Assembly: GCF_019192735.1 (NCBI RefSeq)
Contig: NZ_JAHTKP010000001.1
Location: 248,001-312,000 of the forward strand
DNA length: 64,000 nucleotides
Reading direction: 5' to 3'
From: Kitasatospora aureofaciens
GTDB taxonomy: Bacteria; Actinomycetota; Actinomycetes; Streptomycetales; Streptomycetaceae
The position numbers and the translations under genes were made by a program. Positions 25,059 to 33,142 of this stretch are shown piece by piece (position 1 is the stretch's first letter; each line of letters opens with the position of its first letter). A model generated the notes under the pieces. It searched no databases. It was not told the origin of the DNA and saw only the letters and a program-made list of their open reading frames with translations.

Positions 25059-26558
25059 GTGGACATCAGGCAGACGGACATCGAGCACAGCCAGGCCGAG
25101 GAGGAGATCGACTACGGCCCCGGCCTCGACCCCGAGCGCCTGAAGCTCTGCCTGGACGTGCTCGCCGAACTCGACGAACTGCACGTCGACCACCCGGACG
25201 CAATCACCGTCCGCCAGGCCGTCGGCGGCATATTCCGCACGCTCAAGCAGCGCCGCCGCCAGGAGACCCGGGCCCGCAAGACCGCCAACGACCGCGAGGT
25301 CACCGCGCGCACCGCCACCGGCGCCCCCAGCCGGATCGACGACGAGACGGCCGGCGCCTTCGGCCTGACCACCGTCACCACCACCGAGATCGCCGGCATC
25401 CTGGAGCGGCCCCGCTCCTGCTACATCTGCAAGGGCCGGTACGTCGAGGTCGACGCCTTCTACCACAACCTCTGCCAGCGCTGCGCGGCCCTCAACCGGG
25501 CCCGCCGGGACGCCCGCGCCGACCTCACCGGCAAGCGCGCGCTGCTCACCGGCGGCCGGGCCAAGATCGGGATGTACATCGCGCTGATGCTGCTGCGCGA
25601 CGGCGCCCACACCACGATCACCACCCGCTTCCCCAACGACGCCATCCGCCGCTTCAAGGCGATGCCGGACAGCGCCGAGTGGATCCACCGCCTCAAGATC
25701 GTCGGCATCGACCTGCGCGACCCGGCCCAGGTGCTGGCCCTCGCCGACGAGGTCGCCGCCGACGGCCCGCTGGACATCCTGATCAACAACGCCGCGCAGA
25801 CCGTCCGCCGCCCGCCGGAGTCCTACCGCGAGCTGGTCAACGCCGAGTCCGCGCCGCTGCCGGCCGGCGAGCTGCCGCAGGCCACCACCATCGGCCGCTT
25901 CGGCAGCGGCACCGTCGACCTGCCCGCGCTCCCCCACCAGGCGAGCGGCGGCGAGCAGCGGCTGGCCGCCGAGGACGTCACCTCGCTCGCCCTCGTCACC
26001 GGCTCCGCCACGCCCGCCCGGATCGAGGCCGGCACCGCGATCGACGCCGGCGGCCTGGTGCCCGACCTCGCGCCCACCAACAGCTGGGTGCAGACCGTCA
26101 GCGAGGTCGGCCCGGTCGAGCTGCTGGAGGTCCAACTCTGCAACTCCACCGCGCCGTTCATCCTGATCAGCCGACTGCGCCCGGCGATGGCCGCCTCTGC
26201 GTCCCGCCGCAAGTACGTGGTCAACGTCTCCGCGATGGAGGGCGTGTTCCAGCGCGGCTACAAGGGCGCCGGCCACCCGCACACCAACATGGCCAAGGCC
26301 GCGCTGAACATGCTCACCCGCACCAGCGCGCAGGAGATGTTCGAGTCCGACGGCATCCTGATGACCGCCGTCGACACCGGCTGGATCACCGACGAGCGCC
26401 CGCACCCGGACAAGATGCGTCTGGCCGACGAGGGCTTCCACGCCCCGCTCGACCTGGTCGACGGCGCGGCCCGGGTCTACGACCCGATCGTCCGCGGCGA
26501 GCTGGGCGAGGATCTGTACGGCTGCTTCCTCAAGGACTACGAGCACGCCAACTGGTAA
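25059..26558 (+). CDS. SDR-family protein with an N-terminal zinc ribbon
   Basis: This 499-residue protein starts at GTG 25059. Residues ~1-110 are charged and unassigned. A four-Cys ribbon follows (CYICKGRYVEVDAFYHNLC then QRC, ~130-150), and then an SDR Rossmann fold beginning GKRALLTGGRAKIGMYIALM. LDILINNAAQTVRRP is the classical NNA motif, and NVSAMEGVF carries the catalytic-type Ser. At the catalytic Tyr site the sequence is PHTNMAKAALNMLTR. The Lys is kept but the residue four before it is Thr, so the standard YxxxK is absent and normal dehydrogenase chemistry is doubtful. A long insertion (~265-340) separates the NNA and Ser regions. A NUDIX gene follows after 22 nt, perhaps co-transcribed. 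Confidence 0.8.
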   Translation: MDIRQTDIEHSQAEEEIDYGPGLDPERLKLCLDVLAELDELHVDHPDAITVRQAVGGIFRTLKQRRRQETRARKTANDREVTARTATGAPSRIDDETAGAFGLTTVTTTEIAGILERPRSCYICKGRYVEVDAFYHNLCQRCAALNRARRDARADLTGKRALLTGGRAKIGMYIALMLLRDGAHTTITTRFPNDAIRRFKAMPDSAEWIHRLKIVGIDLRDPAQVLALADEVAADGPLDILINNAAQTVRRPPESYRELVNAESAPLPAGELPQATTIGRFGSGTVDLPALPHQASGGEQRLAAEDVTSLALVTGSATPARIEAGTAIDAGGLVPDLAPTNSWVQTVSEVGPVELLEVQLCNSTAPFILISRLRPAMAASASRRKYVVNVSAMEGVFQRGYKGAGHPHTNMAKAALNMLTRTSAQEMFESDGILMTAVDTGWITDERPHPDKMRLADEGFHAPLDLVDGAARVYDPIVRGELGEDLYGCFLKDYEHANW

Positions 26559-26580
26559 ACCCCGCAAAGGAGATGGCGAG

Positions 26581-27033
26581 TTGACCACCGCACCACTGCT
26601 CGGCGCCGGCGTGATCGTCCCCACCGGGGACGGCCGGGTGCTGATCGGCCGCCGGACCACCGCCGGCGAGCCGCCCACCTGGAGCCTGCCGGGCGGCAAG
26701 GTGGACGACCCGGGCGAGTCCTTCGAGCAGGCGGCGGCGCGCGAACTCGCCGAGGAGACCGGCATCGTGCTGCCCGCCGACGCGATGCGGGTGCTCGCGG
26801 TGCTGCTCGACCACGAGCTCGGCCGGCCCCGGCTGACCGCCGCCGTGCTGGCGCCGCCGAGCCTGGCCGAGGCGGTCGTCACCGAGCCGCACGCGTGCGG
26901 CGGCTGGGAGCGCTTCCCGGTGGACGCGCTGCCGGAGCCGATGTTCTACCCGTCGTCCCTCGTCCTGGCGGCCTGGCTGCCGGGCATGGACGGCGTCCGC
27001 CGACCCGGGACGCACGCCTACCGGATCGGCTGA
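26581..27033 (+). CDS. NUDIX hydrolase
   Basis: The 150-residue protein carries an exact Nudix box from G38 to about residue 61: GGKVDDPGESFEQAAAREL followed by AEETGI, matching GX5EX7REUXEEXGU. These enzymes hydrolyse nucleoside diphosphates linked to another group; the substrate is not predictable here. The start is TTG 26581, with AGGAG 8 nt upstream (26568-26572). A nearer ATG at 26573 is closed after three codons, so it is excluded. The last ~140 nt are nearly duplicated at 32945-33083, on the far side of the polyketide cassette. It converges on the multicopper oxidase gene with an 8-nt gap. Confidence 0.88.
   Translation: MTTAPLLGAGVIVPTGDGRVLIGRRTTAGEPPTWSLPGGKVDDPGESFEQAAARELAEETGIVLPADAMRVLAVLLDHELGRPRLTAAVLAPPSLAEAVVTEPHACGGWERFPVDALPEPMFYPSSLVLAAWLPGMDGVRRPGTHAYRIG
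26894..27033 (+). repeat. NUDIX 3'-end direct repeat, copy 1 (left edge of the PKS cassette)
   Basis: The last ~140 nt of the NUDIX gene recur at 32945-33083 in the same orientation with only about half a dozen substitutions, clustered near the 3' end. Both copies end with the same stop (ACCGGATCGGCTGA). Confidence 0.9.
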
Positions 27034-27041
27034 AGAACCAG

Positions 27042-28547
27042 CTAGGACCCAAGCTCCTGATCGGGGTCTTCCGTTGCCGCGGGCAGCACGTCGATCCGGC
27101 CCATCTGGCCGTGCGAGGAGTGCACCATGTGGTGGCAGTGATAGACGTACTTGCCCGGGTAGTCGCCCCAGGTCATGGCAATCCGGACGGTCTCGCCCGG
27201 ATGGATCGGGACGGTGTCCTTCAGTCCGGCCTCGGCCGGGCCGACCGGCTCCCCGTTACGGTCCAGCACGCGGAACCGCACCAGGTGGGTGTGGAAGGAG
27301 TGGGGGGCGTGGAAGACCCCGGCCGGCCGGCGGGTGAGGTGGTTGTGGATCGTCCAGATCTCGCTGGTTCCGACCGTGGTCCGCACGTCGGTCCGGTCCG
27401 GGTCGTACTTGCGCCCGTTGATCCTGGTGTCCGGGAAGGTCGTCAGCTCGAACTCCCGGTGCACCGTCGCCTGCGGGATCGGCGGCAGGGTGGCCAGGAC
27501 GTCCGGTATCCGGCTACGGTCCTCGGCCGTCCGGGTGATGTCGAAGCGCAGGACCTCGGGCCGCTCGGTCTCCAGCGCGGCCGTGTTCTCCAGCACCACC
27601 GATTCGCCGACCGGGTAGCGGGCGAAGTCGACCACGATCTCGGCGCGTTCCGCGCCGGCCAGGGTCAGTTCGTCCAACTGCACCGGCGCGGCGAGCAGTC
27701 CGCCGTCGGAGGCTATCTGGGTGAACGGCTCGCCGTCGGCGAAGCGCAGCGATACATGGCGGTTGGGCGAGACGTTGAAGACCCGCAGGCGGTACTTGCG
27801 CGCCGCCACCTCGAAGTAGGGCCGCTCCTTGCCGTTGACCAGCATGTGCGGGCACGCGTACGGGTCGGTGTAGACCAGCCCGCCGTCGGTCTCTATTCGG
27901 GCGTCCCGGATCAGCAGCGGTATGTCGAACTCGCCGCCCGGCAGCGGCAGGCCGCTCTCGTGCGGGTCGCTGAGCAGGTAGGCGCCGGCCAGGCCGCGGT
28001 AGACGTTCTCGGCCTCCAGCCCGTGCGCGTGGTCGTGGTACCAGAGCGAGGCGGCCACCTGTTCGTTGGGGTAGCGGTACTCGCGGGTCTCGCCGGGCTC
28101 GACGAGGTCCATCGGCAGGCCGTCGTACCGTGACGGCACATGGCCGCCGTGCAGGTGGACGGAGGTGTGCACGTCCAGGTCGTTGGTCTGCTGGACCACC
28201 ACCTCCCGGCCCTTGACCGCCCGGATGGTCGGACCGGGGAAACAGTCGCCGTAGGTCCGGACGGTGGTCAGCAGCCCCTTGACGATCTCCACCTGGGTCC
28301 TGGCCATCCGCAGCTGGTACAGGTCCGAGGAGCCCGTCCGCGACACCGGACTCAGCACCGGGGGCACCCGCATGGCGTGCGCGAAGGGGACGATCCGGGC
28401 GGCTCTTCCCCCGGGCGCCGATCTGGCCGGAGCGGCCGGCAGTGCGACGGGCTCGGCCGAGGGCCCGCCCGGTGCGCGGTCCCATCCGAGGAGGGCCGTA
28501 GGGCCGCCTATGGCGGCGACCTTCAAAAGGTTTCGTCGGTTCAGCAT
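27042..28547 (-). CDS. Multicopper oxidase (CotA/bilirubin oxidase/phenoxazinone synthase-like), secreted
   Basis: I use ATG 28547, giving MLNRRNLLKVAAIGG, a twin-arginine-type signal. The ~501-residue protein has four copper-binding blocks in order: HLHGGHVPSRYDG, WYHDHAHGLEAENV, HTHLVRFRV, and HCHHMVHSSHGQM, where the Cys is the type-1 ligand and the closing Met is axial. This is the laccase-like family that oxidises phenols and bilirubin with O2. It is the last gene of the cassette, downstream of a DUF1259 gene and an RppA-like synthase. A role in oxidative coupling of an aromatic polyketide outside the membrane is therefore plausible but inferred. 352 nt without a recognisable gene separate it from the DUF1259 gene. 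Confidence 0.85.
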   Translation of the reverse strand: MLNRRNLLKVAAIGGPTALLGWDRAPGGPSAEPVALPAAPARSAPGGRAARIVPFAHAMRVPPVLSPVSRTGSSDLYQLRMARTQVEIVKGLLTTVRTYGDCFPGPTIRAVKGREVVVQQTNDLDVHTSVHLHGGHVPSRYDGLPMDLVEPGETREYRYPNEQVAASLWYHDHAHGLEAENVYRGLAGAYLLSDPHESGLPLPGGEFDIPLLIRDARIETDGGLVYTDPYACPHMLVNGKERPYFEVAARKYRLRVFNVSPNRHVSLRFADGEPFTQIASDGGLLAAPVQLDELTLAGAERAEIVVDFARYPVGESVVLENTAALETERPEVLRFDITRTAEDRSRIPDVLATLPPIPQATVHREFELTTFPDTRINGRKYDPDRTDVRTTVGTSEIWTIHNHLTRRPAGVFHAPHSFHTHLVRFRVLDRNGEPVGPAEAGLKDTVPIHPGETVRIAMTWGDYPGKYVYHCHHMVHSSHGQMGRIDVLPAATEDPDQELGS

Positions 28548-28899
28548 TCCCGGTCTCTCTGTCCAGGACTCGGCGGTCGGTATGCCGCCGGGCAAGTGGT
28601 CGCCGGTCGTGGCTTCCGGCCGCCCTGCTCAGTGGCCGCCACGCCCACGACGGCGCGCGGGCCGGGCGTGTCGGACCGTGGCGTCCACGCCGCGCTCCGT
28701 CACCGGCCTCTGGCTCAGTATCAGCGAGCTTCGCGCGCTCTGCATCGCGACCGCACCTGCCCGGGACCCGCCCCCCGGGCCGGCCGGCGGCCACATGATG
28801 CGGGGACCTGGTGCGGGGGCGAACACCTGGTGCGCTCCTGGCAGCCGGCCGCGCTCGTCGGGCGTGGCGGGGGGAAAGCTTGCTACCGGCGCCGGTCGG
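28548..28899. other. Intergenic stretch, no gene recognised
   Basis: These 352 nt lie between the DUF1259 gene and the oxidase gene, both on -. I see no convincing coding sequence and no strong hairpin; the oxidase promoter must lie here if that gene is transcribed on its own. Confidence 0.5.
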
Positions 28900-29916
28900 T
28901 CAGATGGTGGCCGCCACGACATTGGTGGCGGCCACCGCGGGGCGGACCGCTCTGGCCAGGTCCACGGCATCGCCCTCGGCCCAGATGTGGGTGAAGAAGA
29001 GGCGCGGTTCGTCCGTCAGACCGTGGTTGTGGAGTTCGACGAGGTCGATACCGCCCCGCCGCAGCGCCGTGAGTGCCTCCTGGACCTCGGCGGCGACCAT
29101 GGCGAGGTCGCCGCTGAGCGCGGCCCGCCCCCCGCCGAGCGGCTGGAAGTTGAAGGCCGAGGTCGCGCCCAGGCCGACCGGCAGGACGTGCCCCTCCTCG
29201 ATGACGGTCTCGCGGCGGACGAAGACACAGGCATGGACGTCATCGCTGCTCGTGCCCACGGCACCCAGCGCGGCGTCGATGCCGGCGGTGTCCAGATCGA
29301 GGGGCCGGGGCGGTCGGGGCGGGTGGGGCGGTGGCGTGCCGGTGAAGTCGAGCGCGATCCGCAGCCCGCGGGCCAGTGCCACGACGTCATGGCCGTGTGC
29401 GCAGACATGGGTCCACCAGACGTCAGGGGTCTGGGCCGGCAGGTGTTTGTGGATGGCGGTCTGGGCGATCCCATGAGCCTGAAGGGCGTCGGTCAGGGCC
29501 GGCAGTTCATCTCCGGTCACCACCAGATCGCCCATCATCAGCGTGCTGCCGTTGTCGTACCGGGCGAAGGAGACGTGCGAGCCCAGCGCGAGCCCGGGGG
29601 TGACGTCGACGCCGCGGCTGACCACATGCAGGTCGTGCCGCGGGAAGGGCGTGTGGTGGTAAATCCCGCGGATGAGGTGGCCCGGCCGGCCGAGAGCCCG
29701 CACGACGTCGACCCAGTCCGCCGCGGTGGTGGGCACCGGGGTGGGCGCCGGCCTGGCCGGCTGACTACTGCCGCGATCACGGGCTGCAGCCAGCTGTGCG
29801 GCGGTATCCCCTCCCAGGCCGGCCAGCACTGGCACCAGCCCGGCTGCCGCCAGCAGCGGCCGTCGCGGTACAGCGGGGGGAACACGGTTCCCGGGGCTTC
29901 CGTCTCCGGTCTTCAC
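28900..29916 (-). CDS. Secreted two-domain DUF1259 (LppY/LpqO family) protein
   Basis: The start is GTG 29916, with GGAGG 7 nt upstream. The 338-residue protein has a basic, hydrophobic signal region (RRPLLAAAGLVPVLAG). Two tandem copies of the DUF1259 module follow. The first runs through VDVVRALGRPGHLIRGIYHH, LMMGDLVVTGDELPALTDAL, QTAIHKHLPAQTPDVWWTHV and CAHGHDVVALARGLRIAL. The second contains GDLAMVAAEVQEALTALRRG, LVELHNHGLTDEPRLFFTHI and WAEGDAVDLARAV. Conserved His pairs in each copy may bind metal or ligand. The molecular function is not established. It lies between the type III PKS and the multicopper oxidase, so it may handle the same secreted aromatic product. Confidence 0.75.
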   Translation of the reverse strand: MKTGDGSPGNRVPPAVPRRPLLAAAGLVPVLAGLGGDTAAQLAAARDRGSSQPARPAPTPVPTTAADWVDVVRALGRPGHLIRGIYHHTPFPRHDLHVVSRGVDVTPGLALGSHVSFARYDNGSTLMMGDLVVTGDELPALTDALQAHGIAQTAIHKHLPAQTPDVWWTHVCAHGHDVVALARGLRIALDFTGTPPPHPPRPPRPLDLDTAGIDAALGAVGTSSDDVHACVFVRRETVIEEGHVLPVGLGATSAFNFQPLGGGRAALSGDLAMVAAEVQEALTALRRGGIDLVELHNHGLTDEPRLFFTHIWAEGDAVDLARAVRPAVAATNVVAATI

Positions 29917-29942
29917 AGGCACACCTCCAGCCCGAGGCAAAC

Positions 29943-29997
29943 ACAGGAGCCGGCCCCCGCGTCGTCGCCACGGCGGTGCGCGGGTGCCGGCTCCTGT
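29943..29997 (-). terminator. Hairpin downstream of the type III PKS gene
   Basis: A 12-bp perfect arm (ACAGGAGCCGGC, 29943-29954) pairs with 29986-29997, and an inner CCCGCG/CGCGGG extends the stem. It lies 170 nt past the PKS stop and 27 nt before the next start. It probably ends the PKS transcript or attenuates read-through into the DUF1259 gene. Confidence 0.6.
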
Positions 29998-30166
29998 CCG
30001 GATCAGCCGATAGGGGTATGCCGACGGCCGGACGAACGGCCGGATGGAGGAGCGAAGCCACGGGACGGCAGCCGCCTGACAGCGACATCCAGCACCCTGG
30101 GCGACCGAACCCCACGACGGGCTCGATCGACCCGACTCGGAAGATGGAGCCGCTCGACTTCGCGCG

Positions 30167-31222
30167 TCAGGAATCGGGCGACGCCCAGGTGCCCAGGGAC
30201 ATCTCGGCGGTGATACCCGGGCCGAACCCGGCCAGCAGGCCGTGGTGGCCGTCGAGAGCCGAGTTCTCGTCGAACATCCGGGCCAGGGCGTCGAGCACGA
30301 CCGCACTGGCGATGTTGCCGTACTGGGTGAGGGTGGCCCGGCTGAAGCGGAACGCCTCGGACGGCACCTCCAGGAAGTGGCTCAGGTCGTCCAGGATCCG
30401 TGGACCACCGGCGTGGACGATGTAGAAGTCCAGCATGCCCACATCCCACTGGTGCTGCTCCGCCACCGCACGCAGGGCCGGGCTGAGGGGCTCCATCGTC
30501 CCTGGCACCCGTTTGTCCAGCTGGAAGTGGAATCCGGTGGAGCAGACCGCGTAGGAGATCCACTCCTCGGTGTTCGGGATGAGGTACGAGCCGTTGCGCT
30601 CCAACCGGATCCCGGTCCCGCCCTCGCCCCGGACCACGGCGGCGGCGATCCCGTCGCCGAACAGGCCGTTGGACAGCAGCGACCCCACGCCCAGGTCGGT
30701 GGGCTGGTAGCACAGCGAGCAGAACTCGCAGGCCACGATCAGCACGTTGGCGCCCGGGTAGGCCGAGCAGAAGTCATGGGCCCGGTTCACCGCCGCGCCG
30801 CCGGCCGCACAGCCCAGTTGGGCGATCGGCAGCTGCCGGGTCTCCGACCGGAAGCCCAGCTTGTTGATCAGCCACGCCGTGAGCGACGGCATCATGAAAC
30901 CGGTGCACGACACATAGACGATCAGGTCGATCTGCGACGGCTCCACCTGGGCCTGTTCGAGGGCCTTGACCACCACCGCCGGGACGCGGGCCTTGGACTC
31001 CAGCTCGAAGACGGCGCTCCGGGCGTCCCACCCCGGGTGCTTCAGCACCACCTCGATGGGTTGGATCAGATGCCGCTTCTGCACTCCGGTGTTCTTGATG
31101 AGGCGTAACGCCAGTTCGAGCTGTGGATGGCCGTGGTGGAGTCTGCGCGCCAGTTCGAGGGTTTCCTCGTTGGTGATGACGTGCTCGGGTACAGCTATCG
31201 CCGGTTTGCACAGAACTGCCAT
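30167..31222 (-). CDS. rppA: Type III polyketide synthase, RppA-like (1,3,6,8-tetrahydroxynaphthalene synthase)
   Basis: The 351-residue chalcone-synthase-fold enzyme has the catalytic triad at the RppA positions: C138 (IAQLGCAAGGAA), H270 (YIVHAGGPRILDD) and N303 (LTQYGNIASAVV). C106 (YVSCTGFMMPS), the residue linked to malonyl-CoA priming in RppA, is also present. It should condense five malonyl-CoA units to tetrahydroxynaphthalene, which oxidises to flaviolin. The upstream P450 gene on the same strand is the usual RppA partner. A strong hairpin separates the two genes, so the synthase may have its own promoter in 31223-31481. It is a typical rppA-P450 pair expanded by a DUF1259 gene and a multicopper oxidase gene. 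Confidence 0.9.
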   Translation of the reverse strand: MAVLCKPAIAVPEHVITNEETLELARRLHHGHPQLELALRLIKNTGVQKRHLIQPIEVVLKHPGWDARSAVFELESKARVPAVVVKALEQAQVEPSQIDLIVYVSCTGFMMPSLTAWLINKLGFRSETRQLPIAQLGCAAGGAAVNRAHDFCSAYPGANVLIVACEFCSLCYQPTDLGVGSLLSNGLFGDGIAAAVVRGEGGTGIRLERNGSYLIPNTEEWISYAVCSTGFHFQLDKRVPGTMEPLSPALRAVAEQHQWDVGMLDFYIVHAGGPRILDDLSHFLEVPSEAFRFSRATLTQYGNIASAVVLDALARMFDENSALDGHHGLLAGFGPGITAEMSLGTWASPDS

Positions 31223-31481
31223 GGGACTTCCTCCTGACGGCAGTGTTCCCGGTGCGACCTTGGCGGGGGCGGGAATTCACCACTCGACGGCAGCCGCTGC
31301 GAGCCGCGCGCGGCGACGGCGCGGGCGGCGACGGCGCGGGCGGCTCGGACTCACCGGGCGGAACCCAACAGCGTGGCAGACGAGCCGACAGAGCGAGGAT
31401 CGGATGCTCGCGGTGCGGGCGGTCGTGCTGGCCGCGAGTTGGTTCGGGCCACGTCAGCCCAATCTACGGAAGGTGGGCCCA

Positions 31482-31535
31482 TCACGCACGTCGGCCCGCA
31501 CACTCCGAGGTGTGCGGGCCGACGTGCGTGATGAT
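31482..31535. terminator. Perfect 24-bp inverted repeat between the P450 and PKS genes
   Basis: Arms 31482-31505 and 31512-31535 (beginning CATCACGCACGTCGGCCC) are perfectly complementary around a 6-nt loop. The hairpin lies 49 nt past the P450 stop and 260 nt before the PKS start. It may terminate the P450 transcript. The rest of the 361-nt gap holds no gene. Confidence 0.65.
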
Positions 31536-31583
31536 GCCGGAAGCAACGTGGCGGCAGGCGAGCGCCGGAGCGTGGGGGCACCG

Positions 31584-32789
31584 TCACCAGGTGACTGGCA
31601 GCGCGAGCGGATAGCGCCAGATCGACGTGGTGTTCCACGCCAGCTCCGCGGCCGGCTTCGCCAGCGCGATCCTGGGGAAGCGCTCCAGCAGAGTCCCGAG
31701 GGCGACTTCGAGTTCGGTGATGGCCAGCGGTGCGCCGAGGCAGTGGTGCGCACCCCAGCCGAAGGTCATGTGGGAGGGGCTGGTCCGCTCCAGGTCCAGC
31801 TCGTCGGGCCGGTCGAACCTGCGGCCGTCTCGGTTGGCGGTCAGGTAGGAGACGTGCACGATGTCCCCCGCCGGGATCGTCACCCCGCTCAGCTCCACGT
31901 CCTCAAGGGCCACCCGGGGGATGCCGACGCCCTTGCGGAAGGGGATGAAGCGCAGCATCTCCTGGATCGCCTGGGTGAGCATCTCGGGCCGCTCGCGCAG
32001 TGCGGCGCGCACGTCGGGCCGGGTGAGGATGGTGTACGAGAGGTTGCCGAGCTCGTACGTCGTGGTGTCCTGGCCGGTGATCAGCAGGACCATGGCCATC
32101 ACGGTGAGTTCCTTCTCGTCGAGGACCTCGTCGCCGTCGCGGGCCGTGGCCAGCGCGCTGATCAGGTCGTCACCGGGGTTCCTGCGCCGTTCGGCCGTCA
32201 GCTCGGCGAAGTACGCCCGTAGGTCGGCCTTGGCCCGCACCGCGTCCGGCTTGTTTCCCAGGCCCACGTTCATCATCGTCCGGGCGTTGGCGCGCAGCTG
32301 TGCGCTGTCGGCCTCGGGGATCTCCAGGACCTCGCAGATCGTGATCAGCGGGAGCGGGTGGGCCAGGTGCTCCATGAGGTCGGCCGGGGGACCCTGGTCC
32401 CGCATGCGGTCCAGCAGCTCGTTCACCACGTGCCGGGTACGGTCCCTCATCCGCTCGATGTGGTCGGGTGTGAAGCCCTTGGACACCAGGCTGCGCAGGC
32501 GGGCGCTGGCGGGCGGGTCCATGACGTTGATCGCCTCGGCCTGGACGATCGGCTCGGGAGTCATGCGCGGAAAGTCCCGGCCGACGACGGCGTGGCGGCT
32601 GAAACGCCGGTCAGTGGTCACTGTGCGCACGTCGTCGTACCCCGTGACGAGCCAAGCCTCCCCCTCACCGTAGGGGAGGCGGATGCGGCTGACCGGTGCG
32701 TCGTTCATGAGCTGCCGGAGCGTCGGGTCGAACTCAAGGGACTCGGCGAAGTCGAACGGGCAGTTCCGTGCGCTGGAGTCGGTGGACAT
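31584..32789 (-). CDS. Cytochrome P450 (CYP158-like, flaviolin-coupling type)
   Basis: ATG 32789 is preceded by GGAGG with a 6-nt gap; the frame is open further upstream but non-coding in character. The 401-residue protein has the I-helix oxygen-binding motif LLITGQDTTTYE near 240, the ExxR helix (EMLRFIPF), and the heme loop FGWGAHHCLGAPLA with the axial Cys near residue 350. The linkage to an RppA-type synthase and the overall pattern suggest a CYP158-type enzyme that dimerises or trimerises flaviolin. It is soluble and needs ferredoxin and ferredoxin reductase partners, none of which are nearby. It is the first gene of the leftward cassette. Its promoter must lie in 32790-32944, just inside the right-hand NUDIX repeat. 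Confidence 0.88.
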   Translation of the reverse strand: MSTDSSARNCPFDFAESLEFDPTLRQLMNDAPVSRIRLPYGEGEAWLVTGYDDVRTVTTDRRFSRHAVVGRDFPRMTPEPIVQAEAINVMDPPASARLRSLVSKGFTPDHIERMRDRTRHVVNELLDRMRDQGPPADLMEHLAHPLPLITICEVLEIPEADSAQLRANARTMMNVGLGNKPDAVRAKADLRAYFAELTAERRRNPGDDLISALATARDGDEVLDEKELTVMAMVLLITGQDTTTYELGNLSYTILTRPDVRAALRERPEMLTQAIQEMLRFIPFRKGVGIPRVALEDVELSGVTIPAGDIVHVSYLTANRDGRRFDRPDELDLERTSPSHMTFGWGAHHCLGAPLAITELEVALGTLLERFPRIALAKPAAELAWNTTSIWRYPLALPVTW

Positions 32790-32944
32790 GCGGACCTCCA
32801 GGTCTGGGCCGTGCGGGCCGGATGGGAAGGCGGATGGAATGGACGGAGCACCGGTACCCGATCGGTCGGCCGCACACACCGGTGGAAGCACGGGACCGCC
32901 GGTAATTCATCCGGGCTGATCAGCGGCGGGAGCGCCCGGTCGGA

Positions 32945-33083
32945 CGTGCGGCGGTTGGGAGCGCTTCCCGGTGGACGCGCTGCCGGAGCCGATGTTCTAC
33001 CCGTCGTCCCTCGTCCTGGCGGCCTGGCTGCCGGGGACGGACGGCGTCCGGCGGGCAGGGACGCACGCCTACCGGATCGGCTG
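32945..33083 (+). repeat. NUDIX 3'-end direct repeat, copy 2 (right edge of the PKS cassette)
   Basis: This is a promoterless copy of the NUDIX C-terminal coding region (WERFPVDALPEPMFYPSS ... THAYRIG) ending in the same stop. It is followed at once by the terminator at 33091-33133, the arrangement expected behind the original chromosomal NUDIX gene. Confidence 0.9.
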
Positions 33084-33090
33084 AACACGC

Positions 33091-33133
33091 GCGAACCGCC
33101 CCGGGGCTCCCCTGTGGCCCCGGGGCGGTTCGC
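33091..33133. terminator. Strong bidirectional hairpin terminator
   Basis: Perfect 16-bp arms (GCGAACCGCCCCGGGG, 33091-33106 and 33118-33133) enclose 11 nt. It sits between the NUDIX 3' copy (+) and the end of the ABC permease gene (33143, -). Confidence 0.85.
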
Positions 33134-33142
33134 GGCGGATCG

